Below are positions 51,824 to 61,080 of a stretch of DNA of 64,000 nt, in pieces; position 1 is the first letter of the stretch, and the number at the start of each line of letters is the position of its first letter. The notes under the pieces were generated by a model. It had not been told where the DNA came from and ran no database searches. It worked only from the letters and a program-made list of their open reading frames with translations. The stretch is from NCBI GenBank assembly GCA_964389205.1, contig CAYMDH010000007.1, forward strand, positions 34,144-98,143. The letters run 5' to 3'. The stretch is from Leptobacterium sp964389205. Its GTDB lineage: Bacteria > Bacteroidota > Bacteroidia > Flavobacteriales > Flavobacteriaceae. The position numbers and the translations under genes are program-made.

Positions 51824-51855
51824 TTATTAAATAACAAAAATTTGTTATTTAATAA
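51824..51855. terminator. AT-rich bidirectional hairpin between convergent genes
   Basis: A perfect 15-bp inverted repeat (51824-51838 with 51841-51855; TTATTAAATAACAAA / its complement) overlaps the malic enzyme stop. Nearly all A/T, so only moderately stable. Confidence 0.5.
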
Positions 51856-53459
51856 GCAGGATCATACATATAGTTGGCAATAATTTCCTCAATATTTTCA
51901 GGTCTTTCTTTTCTGGCCAAATCCAATTCATAAGCTTTCTCTGCTACGGCAACGGCAATTTGTAATGAGGCGTTTCTAATTTCATTTAAAGGAGGATAGA
52001 GAGATCCCATTGCAATATCTTTTTCGTCAACCAGTTCTGCTAATGCTTTTGATGCTACAAGAAACATGGCGTCATTAATTGTTTTTGCATTACAGGCAAT
52101 AGCACCCAAACCAATTCCTGGAAAAATATAAGCATTGTTTCCTTGCCCGGATTTAAATGTTTGGTTATTTATGGTAACTGCATCAAAAGGACTTCCACTA
52201 GTAAATATAGCTTTTCCATTACTCCATTTATATGCTTGTTCTGCAGTACATTCTGCCCTAGATGTTGGGTTTGATAGTGCGAAAATAACAGGACGTTCAT
52301 TAATAACGCTCATTGATTCTATAACTTCTTTTGTAAATGTACCTGGCGCACCAGTCGCTCCAATTAAAACATCGGGTTTAATTGTATTGATCGCTTCTAT
52401 AAAATTAACAGATTTATGTTTGTGAGCATAAGGAAGATTGTGTGACATCAAATCGGTCCTACTTTCAACAACTAATCCGTTTAGATCTACAAACCAAAGA
52501 CGTTTGCGAGCTTCTTCATTTGATAAACCTTCGGCTTCAAAAGCAGCTACCATTAAATCTGCAATTCCTGTAGCTGCAGACCCAGCTCCTAAAAACATAA
52601 TTTTCAAATCAGAAAAATTCTTATTAGTAATTCTAGTTGATGCGTAAACTCCGGCCAACGATACGGCAGCAGTTCCTTGAATATCATCATTAAAACACAA
52701 TACACGCTCTTTGTATTTATTAAGCAACGCGTAGGCATTAGGTGTTAAAAAGTCTTCAAATTGAATAAGCGCTTCAGGATATTTTTTTTGAACAGCCATT
52801 ACAAACTCTTCTACCAATTCAAAATAAGCATCGCCTTCTATTCTTTTATGAGGATATCCTAAATATAAGATATCATTTAATATTTCTTCGTTATTGGTTC
52901 CTACATCAAGCATTACAGGCAAACATTGATGAGGTTGAATACCCGCACAAGCCGAATACAATGCTAATTTTCCTATAGGTATTCCCATGCCATTAGCGCC
53001 TAAATCTCCTAAACCAAGAATACGCTGCCCGTCAGTAACTACGATAACACGAATGTCCTTCTCTGGCCAATTATCTAAAATAGATTCTATTTGCCCTTTG
53101 TCATCTGGAGTGATATAAAAACCTTTGGAGTGTCTGAAAATTTGTGAAAATTCTTTACATGCTTGTCCTACTGTTGGTGTATATATTAAAGGCATTATTT
53201 CTTCAATATTATTAATCACCATTTGATAAAATAATTTTTCATTTCTATCTTGTAATGTAGAAAGAAAGATATAACGCTCAATGTCATATGCCTTTCTTCG
53301 CATGCTGGCTAGCATTCTATCCTCCTGTAAACCTTGAGGAGAAACAGCATGAGGTAATAGTCCTCTTAACCCATATTCTTCTCTTTCTTCATTTGTAAAT
53401 CCTGTAGATTTATTTAGTGAACCATCGTGAAGTATATCAAATCCTTTTTTAGTATCCAT
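51849..53459 (-). CDS. NAD-dependent malic enzyme
   Basis: 536 residues from ATG 53459 (M-D-T-K-K-G-F-D-I-L). The N-terminal malic domain carries Y-T-P-T-V-G near 105 and G-L-G-D-L-G-A-N-G-M-G near 155, with Lys/Asp of the active site in the F-E-D-F and N-D-D-I-Q-G-T segments. The NAD domain has G-A-G-S-A-A-T-G-I-A near 300. It decarboxylates malate to pyruvate. The length and motifs are those of the large single-domain NAD-linked form. A longer start at 53477 is possible. Confidence 0.93.
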   Translation of the reverse strand: MDTKKGFDILHDGSLNKSTGFTNEEREEYGLRGLLPHAVSPQGLQEDRMLASMRRKAYDIERYIFLSTLQDRNEKLFYQMVINNIEEIMPLIYTPTVGQACKEFSQIFRHSKGFYITPDDKGQIESILDNWPEKDIRVIVVTDGQRILGLGDLGANGMGIPIGKLALYSACAGIQPHQCLPVMLDVGTNNEEILNDILYLGYPHKRIEGDAYFELVEEFVMAVQKKYPEALIQFEDFLTPNAYALLNKYKERVLCFNDDIQGTAAVSLAGVYASTRITNKNFSDLKIMFLGAGSAATGIADLMVAAFEAEGLSNEEARKRLWFVDLNGLVVESRTDLMSHNLPYAHKHKSVNFIEAINTIKPDVLIGATGAPGTFTKEVIESMSVINERPVIFALSNPTSRAECTAEQAYKWSNGKAIFTSGSPFDAVTINNQTFKSGQGNNAYIFPGIGLGAIACNAKTINDAMFLVASKALAELVDEKDIAMGSLYPPLNEIRNASLQIAVAVAEKAYELDLARKERPENIEEIIANYMYDPAY

Positions 53460-53531
53460 GGTAAATTGGTTTATCAATCTTTTGGTTGGTCGAAAAAAAT
53501 GGACACACCTGCCATTATTTTCAAGAACTTT

Positions 53532-54959
53532 TTATTTTCTTTTTTTCAAAGAAGCCAACATTTCATCAAGAGCTGCTTTGTTTAAAACTGTTTTTCCTAG
53601 AATTACGTAAGTAATTTTTTTGGTATTGGTAATATCTTTTAAAGGGTTTTTAGCCAAAATAATTACATCAGATGATTTTCCAACAGTTAACGTACCGTAT
53701 TGATCTACATGACCTAAAAAACCAGCGCCATTATAGGTAGAAGTTTTTAAAGCTTCTAATGGAGAGAGTCCAGCTTTTACCATTTGTTCTAACTCTTTAT
53801 GTAAAGAAATACCAGGATATGTATATGAGTTATATGCACCAGAATCTGAACCAGCTAATAGTTGCACACCAGCTTCTTGTAATTTAGGAACCAAATCAAC
53901 AAACATTTTCTGGAGCTTTTTACGCCTTTCAATGGCATTAGGAGAGGCATTTAAAGCTCTATTAATCCTTCCTTCATAAGTTTTAATAATACCTGCACCT
54001 ATATATGATAGGTATTCATCTTTACTGTGGTCATTTTCATCTAGATAACTTAATACATCTCCAATATGCAAAGTAGGTACTACATGAGTGTTTTGTTTTT
54101 TTAATGCGTTGAATGTATTTTGAGCAACTTCTTTGTCATAGGTTTTCATGACTTCTTCAAAAGAATCCCAAAATCCCATTTCTCCTTTTATAACTGCTTC
54201 TGTAATTTCTTTTTCTTTATTAGAACATCCTTTTAAAACATAATATAAATGTTCTATAGATCCAATACCATTTTCAATGGCTTCTCCTAGGTTTACTGTA
54301 AAAGGCATATGCCCTGAGGTGATCATTCCCCTTTTTTTTGCCTCCTTTAAAATATCAAGGTATGCTTCTCGCGATATTTTACTATCATAAATTTTAATAA
54401 AATCCACGTTTAAAGAGGCTAAAGAATCTATGGCTTTATTAATTTGTTGTTTAGTTTCAACCTCAAGAGAGCCTGCCCAAGTTGGGCTTGGTCCATCTAA
54501 CTTAGGTCCAGAAGTGAAAATAATAGGGCCAATTAATTTTTTAGCATTAATTTCTTTTTTCCATGAAAGCACATCAGGAGTTAAATCCCCTCCTGCATCT
54601 CGTACTCCTGTAATTCCATTGGCTATAAATAATTTCAGGAAATCTTTGTTGGTGTTTACCAAATCTTTTCCTCCTCTAAAGTGTACGTGATTGTCCCATA
54701 GCCCTGGCATAATAAAGTTGCCAGTTCCGTCAATAGTACTAATTCCAGTATGATGAGTGCCTTGACCCGAATCTTCAATAAGAGCGATGGTGTCGTTATT
54801 AATTCCAATATTTTGATTTTCAATAATAGTTCCTGAAACTAGATCAACAATATTTATAGAGGAAATTAACACATCAAATTTTTGACCTTCTTCTTTTTTA
54901 TTACAACCAACAAGTAGTAATAGAATGTAAAAAGAGATACGACTTATTATTTTCTTCAT
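53532..54959 (-). CDS. Amidohydrolase-family lipoprotein
   Basis: 475 residues. Lipoprotein signal (L-L-L-L-V-G-C-N, Cys about 19). Amidohydrolase fold with the metal motif H-V-H near 97 (M-P-G-L-W-D-N-H-V-H), His at S-G-H-M-P near 225 and I-E-H-L-Y near 243, and the late Asp in L-A-G-S-D-S-G-A near 375. It resembles imidazolonepropionase/prolidase-like enzymes, which act on peptides or cyclic amides; substrate unknown. It follows the larger amidohydrolase gene by 24 bases, forming an operon of two paralogous hydrolases facing the periplasm. Confidence 0.88.
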   Translation of the reverse strand: MKKIISRISFYILLLLVGCNKKEEGQKFDVLISSINIVDLVSGTIIENQNIGINNDTIALIEDSGQGTHHTGISTIDGTGNFIMPGLWDNHVHFRGGKDLVNTNKDFLKLFIANGITGVRDAGGDLTPDVLSWKKEINAKKLIGPIIFTSGPKLDGPSPTWAGSLEVETKQQINKAIDSLASLNVDFIKIYDSKISREAYLDILKEAKKRGMITSGHMPFTVNLGEAIENGIGSIEHLYYVLKGCSNKEKEITEAVIKGEMGFWDSFEEVMKTYDKEVAQNTFNALKKQNTHVVPTLHIGDVLSYLDENDHSKDEYLSYIGAGIIKTYEGRINRALNASPNAIERRKKLQKMFVDLVPKLQEAGVQLLAGSDSGAYNSYTYPGISLHKELEQMVKAGLSPLEALKTSTYNGAGFLGHVDQYGTLTVGKSSDVIILAKNPLKDITNTKKITYVILGKTVLNKAALDEMLASLKKRK

Positions 54960-54983
54960 ATTTTTTTAACCTGCCTTTACTAA

Positions 54984-57900
54984 TTAGTTATTTCCTAGAT
55001 GACAACCACAACCTGGTCGTGAAAAACTGCTGGTATCTTCATGCCATGGAAAGGCAGCATTATATTTAGTATTCTCCCAATAGAATTGACTTCGTACTTT
55101 TGGATTGTTTCCAATTTCGTTCATAGTTTCAGTATCATACATACGACCGTTTACAATAGTGTAAATGATAGAATTTGTGTTTTGAATATTTTCTAAAGGA
55201 TTTTTATCCATGATAATTAAATCGGCAAGTTTTCCTTCTTTTAAAGAGCCTATTTCATCTCCCATACCGATATAGGTTGCGGGATTAATAGTTGCAGTTT
55301 TTAAAGCTTCTAAATTTGTCATACCACCTTGTTGTAATAACCATAATTCCCAATGTGCACCTAGCCCTTGTAATTGGCCATGCGCTCCAAGGTTAACTTT
55401 AACACCTGCTTTAGCAAGGTCGTTGGTAGTTTTAGAAACTAAAATATGACCATTTTCATATTCTTCTTGAGGAGCTTTGTTTCTATGACGTGATCTTGCA
55501 TCAATAATACCTCTCGGAGTGTATTTTAAGAGTTTTTTATTTTCCCAGACATTTGTTTTTTCATACCAGTAATATTCACCATTTAACCCCCCATAATTAA
55601 CAATAAGTGTAGGTGTGTATCCGCTTTTACTTTGCCCCCATAGAGTAGTAACATCTTTGTAAACGGGTGCTACAGGTATATTGTGTTCTATCCCGGTATG
55701 TCCATCCATAATCATAGACATGTTTGTATAGAAAGTAGATCCACCTTCTGGAACTACAAAAATACCTTCTTCTCTTGCAGCCTGGAGTACTTGTTGTCGT
55801 TGTTCTCTTCTAGGCTGATTATAACTTTTTACAGAAAGCGCTCCAAAAGCTTTTGTTCGTCTAATGGAAGATCGAGCATCTTCAAGATTATTGACAACTG
55901 CTTTAAAATCACCGTCAGCTCCATAGAGTATAAAGCCTGTTGATAACAATCTAGGACCTACCATTTCACCACTTTTTACCAATTCTGACAATGCAAAAAC
56001 TGTTTCAGTATGAGCAGAAGGATCATGAGCAGTAGTAACCCCAAAGGCTAAATTTGCATAAAAAGGCCAATGCTTTTTAGTAGTTAAACCGTATCTAAAA
56101 GCTCCAATATGCGCATGTGCATCTACAATACCTGGCATGATAGTTTTACCATTTAACTCATAGACTTTTGCTTTGGATGGAATGGTTATTTCTGAGGCAT
56201 TTCCAATAGCTTCGATTTTATTTCCAGAAATAATAATTGTACCATTTTCAATAATCTGGTCACCTTCCATAGTAATAATACGTGCACCTATTAATGCGAT
56301 TTTACCTGTTGGTCTATCATTTTTTGTTGCAAGCCCTACTTTAATACCTTTCTCTGTTATGGGAGAAATACTATCTGGAGAGCCTTCTAAAAATGTGAAT
56401 CTGTCTATTACACTATTCGTAAAGTATTCTTCACCTAAAGTCCAATGAATCTTTTTGCTATCTGAAGACCAATGTAAATTGATTCCAGCATCTTTAGCAA
56501 CTTGAGAAACAGGAAATGATTTTGTTTTATTATCAATAGTAACAGTTTGTCCCGTTACAACTAAAGGTGCCAAATATACTTTGTGTAAATGCGAGAAAGC
56601 AATCCATTTATTATCTGGACTAGGAACTAATCTATTGGCATATTTTGATTTTAAATGTATTCTTTTTTCTTTTCCATTAAGATCAATACTGTTTAAACTC
56701 TTTGTTAGATTTCCAAAATAATACCCTCCTGTTTGATAAAAAACTCGAGTTCCATCTTTATTAAACATTGGAAAAGCTCCTTCATTACTTATCTTCTTAT
56801 GATTTGCTCCATTAGAAGTCATCGTATAGATTCCAGCATTTAGTGAAAAAGCCAGTCCTTGGTCTCCATTACCATTTTCTTTTACATAAACAATTTTTGA
56901 ACCATCAGGAGAAAAAGCAGGAGTTCTGTAAATACCTTTTTTAGGAGTTAGTTTTACAGAAGTACCTCTATTAAGCGCTATTTTGTGTACGGCTCCTAAT
57001 TTTTCATCATCCCAACTTACATATACAAGTTCTTTGCCATCAGGTGAAAAAGAAGCTTCTGATTCAAAATCAATAGCTTTCGTAATACGTTGTGGTTTTC
57101 CGTTAGGTAATTTTTTCTTCCATAAATATCCCAAAGCATTAAAAACCATTGTTTTTTCATCAGGAGAAGTAATTGCACTGCGAATCACTTTGGCTGTAAA
57201 ATTCTCAGTATCTACTTTGTTTTTAAAAGAGACCGCTTCGGCTATCTTTAAAGTGGTATTTACTTGAAAAGGAATATTAGTGATAGCTAAGTTATTAATA
57301 TCAATCTTATTAATTTTTCCACCAGACCAAAATACTAGTGCCTTATTATCAGGCATCCAGCTAAAACCAGGATATACGCCAAAAATAGCCCATGCTTCTT
57401 GCTGGTCTTTATTTAGCTTGTCATAAATAGGCCATTCTTCTCCTGTTTGTAAATCGTGAATGAATAATACAGATTTAGTCCTTACACGACGAATGAAAGC
57501 TAATTTTTTGCCATCTCTAGAAACCTGAGGTCTAGCAGTTCCTCCCGGGCCTCCTGTTATGGTTATTGTTTTCCCAGTTTCAAAATCATATCGCTTAATT
57601 ACATAGATTTGTTTATTAGGATCTTTATTGTATTGAAAAAAACCTCCAGGAGCTACATCTTCACTATAATACAGGTATTTCCCGTCGAGAGATGCACTAG
57701 GCTCATTTACATCTTGTTGATCATTTTTTCTTTTGGTAAGTTGTATTCCACTACCACCGGTACTATGATATATCCACATTTCTCCAGCACCTAATGACCT
57801 GCCTGAAGTAAAATGTTTTCGTGCAATTAATGAATTACCATCTGCCGTCCAGACTGCATTATTGAGTAAGCGAAAACTTTCTGTAGTAATTTGTTTTGCA

Positions 57901-58271
57901 TCACTTCCATCTGTATTCATGGTCCAAATATTATCACCACCTCCAGCATCACTTGTAAATAAAATTTTCTTTCCATTTGGGCTAAATCTGGGCTGTACTT
58001 CAAAAGGAAGGCCCGTACGAAGATTTTTAGCAGTTCCGCCAGTAATAGGAACACTAAAAATATCTCCTAAAAGATCAAAAACAATATGTTTTCCATCTGG
58101 GCTTACATCGAGATTCATCCAAGTGCCTTCATCTGTAGATAAAGGTACTTCTTTAAAGTTCCAATCTCCTTTAGGGTTAGAAACATCCCATTTTTCAGGC
58201 TTTTTATTTTGGCTAAAAACAAATAATGGAAGCAAACAAATAATGATAAAAATGACTTTAATGCGAAACAT
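54984..58271 (-). CDS. Beta-propeller (TolB/PD40-like) amidohydrolase fusion, secreted
   Basis: 1095 residues. A signal peptide (about 1-20, ending LFVFSQ) precedes a long set of PD40/WD40-like repeats (about 40-620) with many S-P-D-G-K/N-x-I-x-F motifs (for example S-P-N-G-K-K-I-L-F, S-P-D-G-K-E-L-V-Y). Then comes an amidohydrolase domain (about 660-1060) with M-P-G-I-V-D-A-H-A-H-I near 715, E-H-N-I near 880 and G-A-H-G near 965. It ends in a Cys/His tail, C-G-C-H-L-G-N-N. Enzymes of this layout are thought to be peptidase-like; the substrate is unknown. First gene of the pair. Confidence 0.88.
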   Translation of the reverse strand: MFRIKVIFIIICLLPLFVFSQNKKPEKWDVSNPKGDWNFKEVPLSTDEGTWMNLDVSPDGKHIVFDLLGDIFSVPITGGTAKNLRTGLPFEVQPRFSPNGKKILFTSDAGGGDNIWTMNTDGSDAKQITTESFRLLNNAVWTADGNSLIARKHFTSGRSLGAGEMWIYHSTGGSGIQLTKRKNDQQDVNEPSASLDGKYLYYSEDVAPGGFFQYNKDPNKQIYVIKRYDFETGKTITITGGPGGTARPQVSRDGKKLAFIRRVRTKSVLFIHDLQTGEEWPIYDKLNKDQQEAWAIFGVYPGFSWMPDNKALVFWSGGKINKIDINNLAITNIPFQVNTTLKIAEAVSFKNKVDTENFTAKVIRSAITSPDEKTMVFNALGYLWKKKLPNGKPQRITKAIDFESEASFSPDGKELVYVSWDDEKLGAVHKIALNRGTSVKLTPKKGIYRTPAFSPDGSKIVYVKENGNGDQGLAFSLNAGIYTMTSNGANHKKISNEGAFPMFNKDGTRVFYQTGGYYFGNLTKSLNSIDLNGKEKRIHLKSKYANRLVPSPDNKWIAFSHLHKVYLAPLVVTGQTVTIDNKTKSFPVSQVAKDAGINLHWSSDSKKIHWTLGEEYFTNSVIDRFTFLEGSPDSISPITEKGIKVGLATKNDRPTGKIALIGARIITMEGDQIIENGTIIISGNKIEAIGNASEITIPSKAKVYELNGKTIMPGIVDAHAHIGAFRYGLTTKKHWPFYANLAFGVTTAHDPSAHTETVFALSELVKSGEMVGPRLLSTGFILYGADGDFKAVVNNLEDARSSIRRTKAFGALSVKSYNQPRREQRQQVLQAAREEGIFVVPEGGSTFYTNMSMIMDGHTGIEHNIPVAPVYKDVTTLWGQSKSGYTPTLIVNYGGLNGEYYWYEKTNVWENKKLLKYTPRGIIDARSRHRNKAPQEEYENGHILVSKTTNDLAKAGVKVNLGAHGQLQGLGAHWELWLLQQGGMTNLEALKTATINPATYIGMGDEIGSLKEGKLADLIIMDKNPLENIQNTNSIIYTIVNGRMYDTETMNEIGNNPKVRSQFYWENTKYNAAFPWHEDTSSFSRPGCGCHLGNN

Positions 58272-58416
58272 AAAATTGAAGAATTAAATTGATAGCACAA
58301 GATAAGGTAATTTATCATTTACTTGAAATCAATTATTAAAACAAAATGAAATCAGTGTGTGTGAAAAATTGAAAAATGAACAGATTAAACATTATTCCAT
58401 AATGAAAACATTTTTC

Positions 58417-58424
58417 TACATTTG
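58417..58424 (+). promoter_or_regulatory. -7 box of metK (TACATTTG)
   Basis: Full match to TAnnTTTG, 178 bases before the metK ATG, which leaves an unusually long 5' UTR of about 170 bases. Confidence 0.5.
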
Positions 58425-58436
58425 CAATCTATTATA

Positions 58437-58540
58437 AAAAGAGGAAAGATTTGACTGATTGCAACCTCTTTTATACTGAGGGATTAATTTTCTAAAACAG
58501 TATAAAAATGCTCAAGCAGTTAGAACTGAAAATACTCAGT
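58437..58540 (+). promoter_or_regulatory. Structured 5' leader of metK, not SAM-I
   Basis: Two helices can form. The first is AAAAGAGG / CCTCTTTT (58437-58444 with 58465-58472, 20-base loop, 4 T at its end). The second is ACTGAG / CTCAGT (58475-58480 with 58535-58540), enclosing CAGT / ACTG and a small TGC-GCA hairpin. No SAM-I consensus is present, unlike upstream of metX. The rest of the 331-base gap shows no gene. Possibly an attenuator or an unassigned leader element. Confidence 0.4.
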
Positions 58541-58602
58541 TTGTAAATTTCTTTTACACGTATCGTCAAATCAAATTTAGATATTATAATTTTTTAGAAT
58601 TT

Positions 58603-59856
58603 ATGGCATATTTATTTACATCAGAATCTGTAAGTGAGGGACATCCAGATAAAGTAGCAGATCAAATTAGTGATGCATTAATTGATAATTTTTTAGCTTT
58701 TGACAAAGATTCAAAAGTAGCATGTGAAACTTTAGTAACAACGGGTCAAGTTGTTCTTGCTGGAGAAGTAAAATCTAATACGTATTTAGATGTTCAAAAA
58801 ATAGCTAGAGAAACTATTAATAAAATTGGTTATACCAAAAGTGAATACATGTTTGATGGAAATTCATGTGGTGTGTTTTCTGCCATTCATGAACAATCTG
58901 ATGACATTAATAGAGGTGTAGATAGAGAAAGTAAAGAAGAACAAGGTGCGGGAGATCAAGGGATGATGTTTGGATATGCAACTCGTGAAACAGAAAACTA
59001 TATGCCTTTAGCATTAGATTTATCTCATAAAATATTAATCGAACTTGCAGAGCTGCGTAGAGAAAATAAAGACATCACCTATTTAAGACCTGATTCTAAA
59101 AGTCAAGTAACCATTGAGTATAGTGATGATAATACGCCTCAACGTATCGATGCAATTGTAGTGTCTACACAGCATGATGATTTTGATACAGATGAAGCAA
59201 TGTTGACTAAAATTAGAAAAGATATTGTTGAAGTTTTGATTCCTAGAGTAGTAGCGAAATTGCCTGATAATTTAAAACCTTTGTTTAGTGATGATATTAA
59301 GTATCATATCAATCCAACAGGGAAATTTGTTATAGGAGGACCTCATGGAGATACTGGATTGACAGGGAGAAAAATTATTGTAGATACGTATGGTGGTAAA
59401 GGAGCTCATGGTGGCGGGGCTTTTTCTGGAAAAGATCCTAGTAAAGTAGATAGAAGTGCTGCATATGCTACACGTCATATCGCTAAAAACTTAGTAGCCG
59501 CAGGGGTTTGTAATGAAATTTTAGTACAAGTATCTTATGCAATTGGAGTTGTTGAACCCATGGGAATATTTGTAGACACCTATGGTACCTGTCCTTTTAA
59601 TATGACAGATGGAGAAATTGCTGCAAAAATTTCAGAAGTTTTTGATATGCGTCCAGCTTCTATTGAAAATCGTTTAAAATTGCGTCAACCTATGTATAGT
59701 GAGACAGCTGCTTATGGTCATATGGGCCGTGAAACAGAAACAGTAAGTAAAACATTTACGCAACCTAATGGAGCTCCAAAAACAATGGATGTAGAATTGT
59801 TTACTTGGGAAAAATTAGATTATGTTGCTGCTGTAAAGGAAGCATTTAAGTTATAA
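58603..59856 (+). CDS. metK: S-adenosylmethionine synthetase
   Basis: 417 residues. Family motifs are all present: S-E-S-V-S-E-G-H-P-D-K-V-A-D near the start, G-A-G-D-Q-G-M-M-F-G-Y-A near 120 and G-G-G-A-F-S-G-K-D-P-S-K-V-D-R near 272. It makes SAM from methionine and ATP. SAM is the ligand of the riboswitch 75 bases downstream that controls methionine genes, and a substrate of EgtD. Confidence 0.97.
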   Translation: MAYLFTSESVSEGHPDKVADQISDALIDNFLAFDKDSKVACETLVTTGQVVLAGEVKSNTYLDVQKIARETINKIGYTKSEYMFDGNSCGVFSAIHEQSDDINRGVDRESKEEQGAGDQGMMFGYATRETENYMPLALDLSHKILIELAELRRENKDITYLRPDSKSQVTIEYSDDNTPQRIDAIVVSTQHDDFDTDEAMLTKIRKDIVEVLIPRVVAKLPDNLKPLFSDDIKYHINPTGKFVIGGPHGDTGLTGRKIIVDTYGGKGAHGGGAFSGKDPSKVDRSAAYATRHIAKNLVAAGVCNEILVQVSYAIGVVEPMGIFVDTYGTCPFNMTDGEIAAKISEVFDMRPASIENRLKLRQPMYSETAAYGHMGRETETVSKTFTQPNGAPKTMDVELFTWEKLDYVAAVKEAFKL

Positions 59857-59874
59857 TTTTTTGTAAAAATATTG

Positions 59875-59902
59875 TTGGTTATAAATTAATACTGTTAATT
59901 TG
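59875..59902 (+). promoter_or_regulatory. Probable promoter of the metX operon
   Basis: TTG (59875-59877) and TTAATTTG (59895-59902, one base off TAnnTTTG) lie 17 bases apart, about 30 bases before the riboswitch. Confidence 0.45.
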
Positions 59903-59931
59903 CACCTTCAAAAGTTCAGATATATTTTGAT

Positions 59932-60041
59932 TTGTTATTAAGAAAGGCAGAGGGAATAGACCCGATGAAGCCTTGGCAACCCTTTAACTTTTAAAGAAGG
60001 TGCTACATTCTACTTTACCATTGCGTAAGGAAAGATAACAA
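59932..60041 (+). promoter_or_regulatory. SAM-I (S-box) riboswitch
   Basis: Canonical conserved core: A-A-G-A-A-A-G-G-C-A-G-A-G-G-G-A near the 5' end, then GACCCGATGAAGCC and GGCAACCC, AAGGTGCTACATTC and the closing GAAAGATAA. P1 pairs TTGTTATT (59932-59939) with GATAACAA (60034-60041). It binds SAM and shuts off the downstream methionine genes. Lengths and order fit the family; this is among the surest calls in the window. Confidence 0.96.
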
Positions 60042-60072
60042 GAACATTTACTTCACGTATATGCTTTTCTTC

Positions 60073-60100
60073 TTAACAATCATTTTTTAATTATTGTTAA
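60073..60100 (+). promoter_or_regulatory. Expression platform of the SAM-I riboswitch (start-site sequestering hairpin)
   Basis: The hairpin TTAACAAT / ATTGTTAA (60073-60080 with 60093-60100) ends one base before the metX GTG and would hide its ribosome entry site. The left arm repeats TAACAA, also present in the 3' strand of P1 (60036-60041). The P1 5' strand TTGTTA can therefore pair with either copy, a mutually exclusive switch. With no T run after it, control is likely translational. Confidence 0.6.
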
Positions 60101-60101
60101 A

Positions 60102-61070
60102 GTGAAAAGTACGTTACATTATATAGATTTAATAAATTTTACAACCTCTAATGGAGTTGTATATAAGCATGTGCCATTATCTTATCGTGTGTATGGGCAG
60201 TCTTTAAAGAGTGCTCCTGTTGTTTTGATAAATCATGCTTTAACAGGAAATTCTGAAGTTACAGGAAGTTCAGGTTGGTGGAAAGAATTAATAGGCGAAA
60301 ATAAGCTTATAGATACAAGTGTTTATTCAGTTTTAGCTTTTGATATACCAGGAAATGGTTCAGGAGGCTTTACTATTGAAAATTACAAAGATTTTACAGC
60401 AAGAGATATTGCTGAGATTTTTATTGACGGATTAAAAAATCTTACTATAACTTCTCTTTTTGCAGCAATAGGTGGATCATTAGGAGGTGGAATAGCCTGG
60501 GAAATGGCAGCATTGCACCCATCATTAATTAAAAATTTAATTCCAGTTGCTTCCGATTGGAAATCTACAGATTGGTTACTAGCAAATTGCTTAATTCAAG
60601 ATCAGATTTTAAATAACTCATCCCAACCTATTCATGATGCTCGTTTACATGCAATGCTTTGTTATAGGAGCCCGCAGTCATTTAAACAGAAATTCAATCG
60701 TACTATAAATAATGAACTATCTGTTTTTAATGTTGAGAGTTGGTTGCTACACCACGGGAAAAAATTACAAGAAAGATTTCAGGTATCTTCTTATAAATTA
60801 ATGAATCATTTATTGGCAACGATAGATATTTCAAAAGGAAGAAGTAGTTTTTTGGAAATAGCTTCTAACATAACATCTAATATTTATATCGTTTCAGTAG
60901 ACTCTGATCTCTTTTTTACACCAGAAGAAGATAAAGTTACTTTTTCAGCATTACATAAAGTAAAGAAAAATGTTTTTCATAAAACTATAAAGTCTGTTCA
61001 TGGACACGATGCTTTTTTAATTGAATTTGAACAATTAACAATCCTGTTAAAAGAAATTTTTAAAAAATAA
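60102..61070 (+). CDS. metX: Homoserine O-acetyltransferase-like alpha/beta hydrolase
   Basis: 322 residues, GTG start directly after the riboswitch hairpin. Alpha/beta-hydrolase fold with N-H-A-L-T-G-N near 44, nucleophile Ser126 (I-G-G-S-L-G-G), Asp in V-D-S-D-L-F near 280 and His in H-G-H-D near 305, the MetX catalytic set. It acetylates homoserine at the start of methionine synthesis. It is somewhat shorter than typical MetX (about 350-370). SAM-I control and the following hom and sulfhydrylase genes support the assignment. Confidence 0.88.
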   Translation: MKSTLHYIDLINFTTSNGVVYKHVPLSYRVYGQSLKSAPVVLINHALTGNSEVTGSSGWWKELIGENKLIDTSVYSVLAFDIPGNGSGGFTIENYKDFTARDIAEIFIDGLKNLTITSLFAAIGGSLGGGIAWEMAALHPSLIKNLIPVASDWKSTDWLLANCLIQDQILNNSSQPIHDARLHAMLCYRSPQSFKQKFNRTINNELSVFNVESWLLHHGKKLQERFQVSSYKLMNHLLATIDISKGRSSFLEIASNITSNIYIVSVDSDLFFTPEEDKVTFSALHKVKKNVFHKTIKSVHGHDAFLIEFEQLTILLKEIFKK

Positions 61071-61080
61071 ATAAAAAGAA

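Noticed and set aside
58417..58602. SAM-II riboswitch upstream of metK
   Set aside because: I looked for the SAM-II and SAM-I cores and found neither; only unspecific helices can be drawn.
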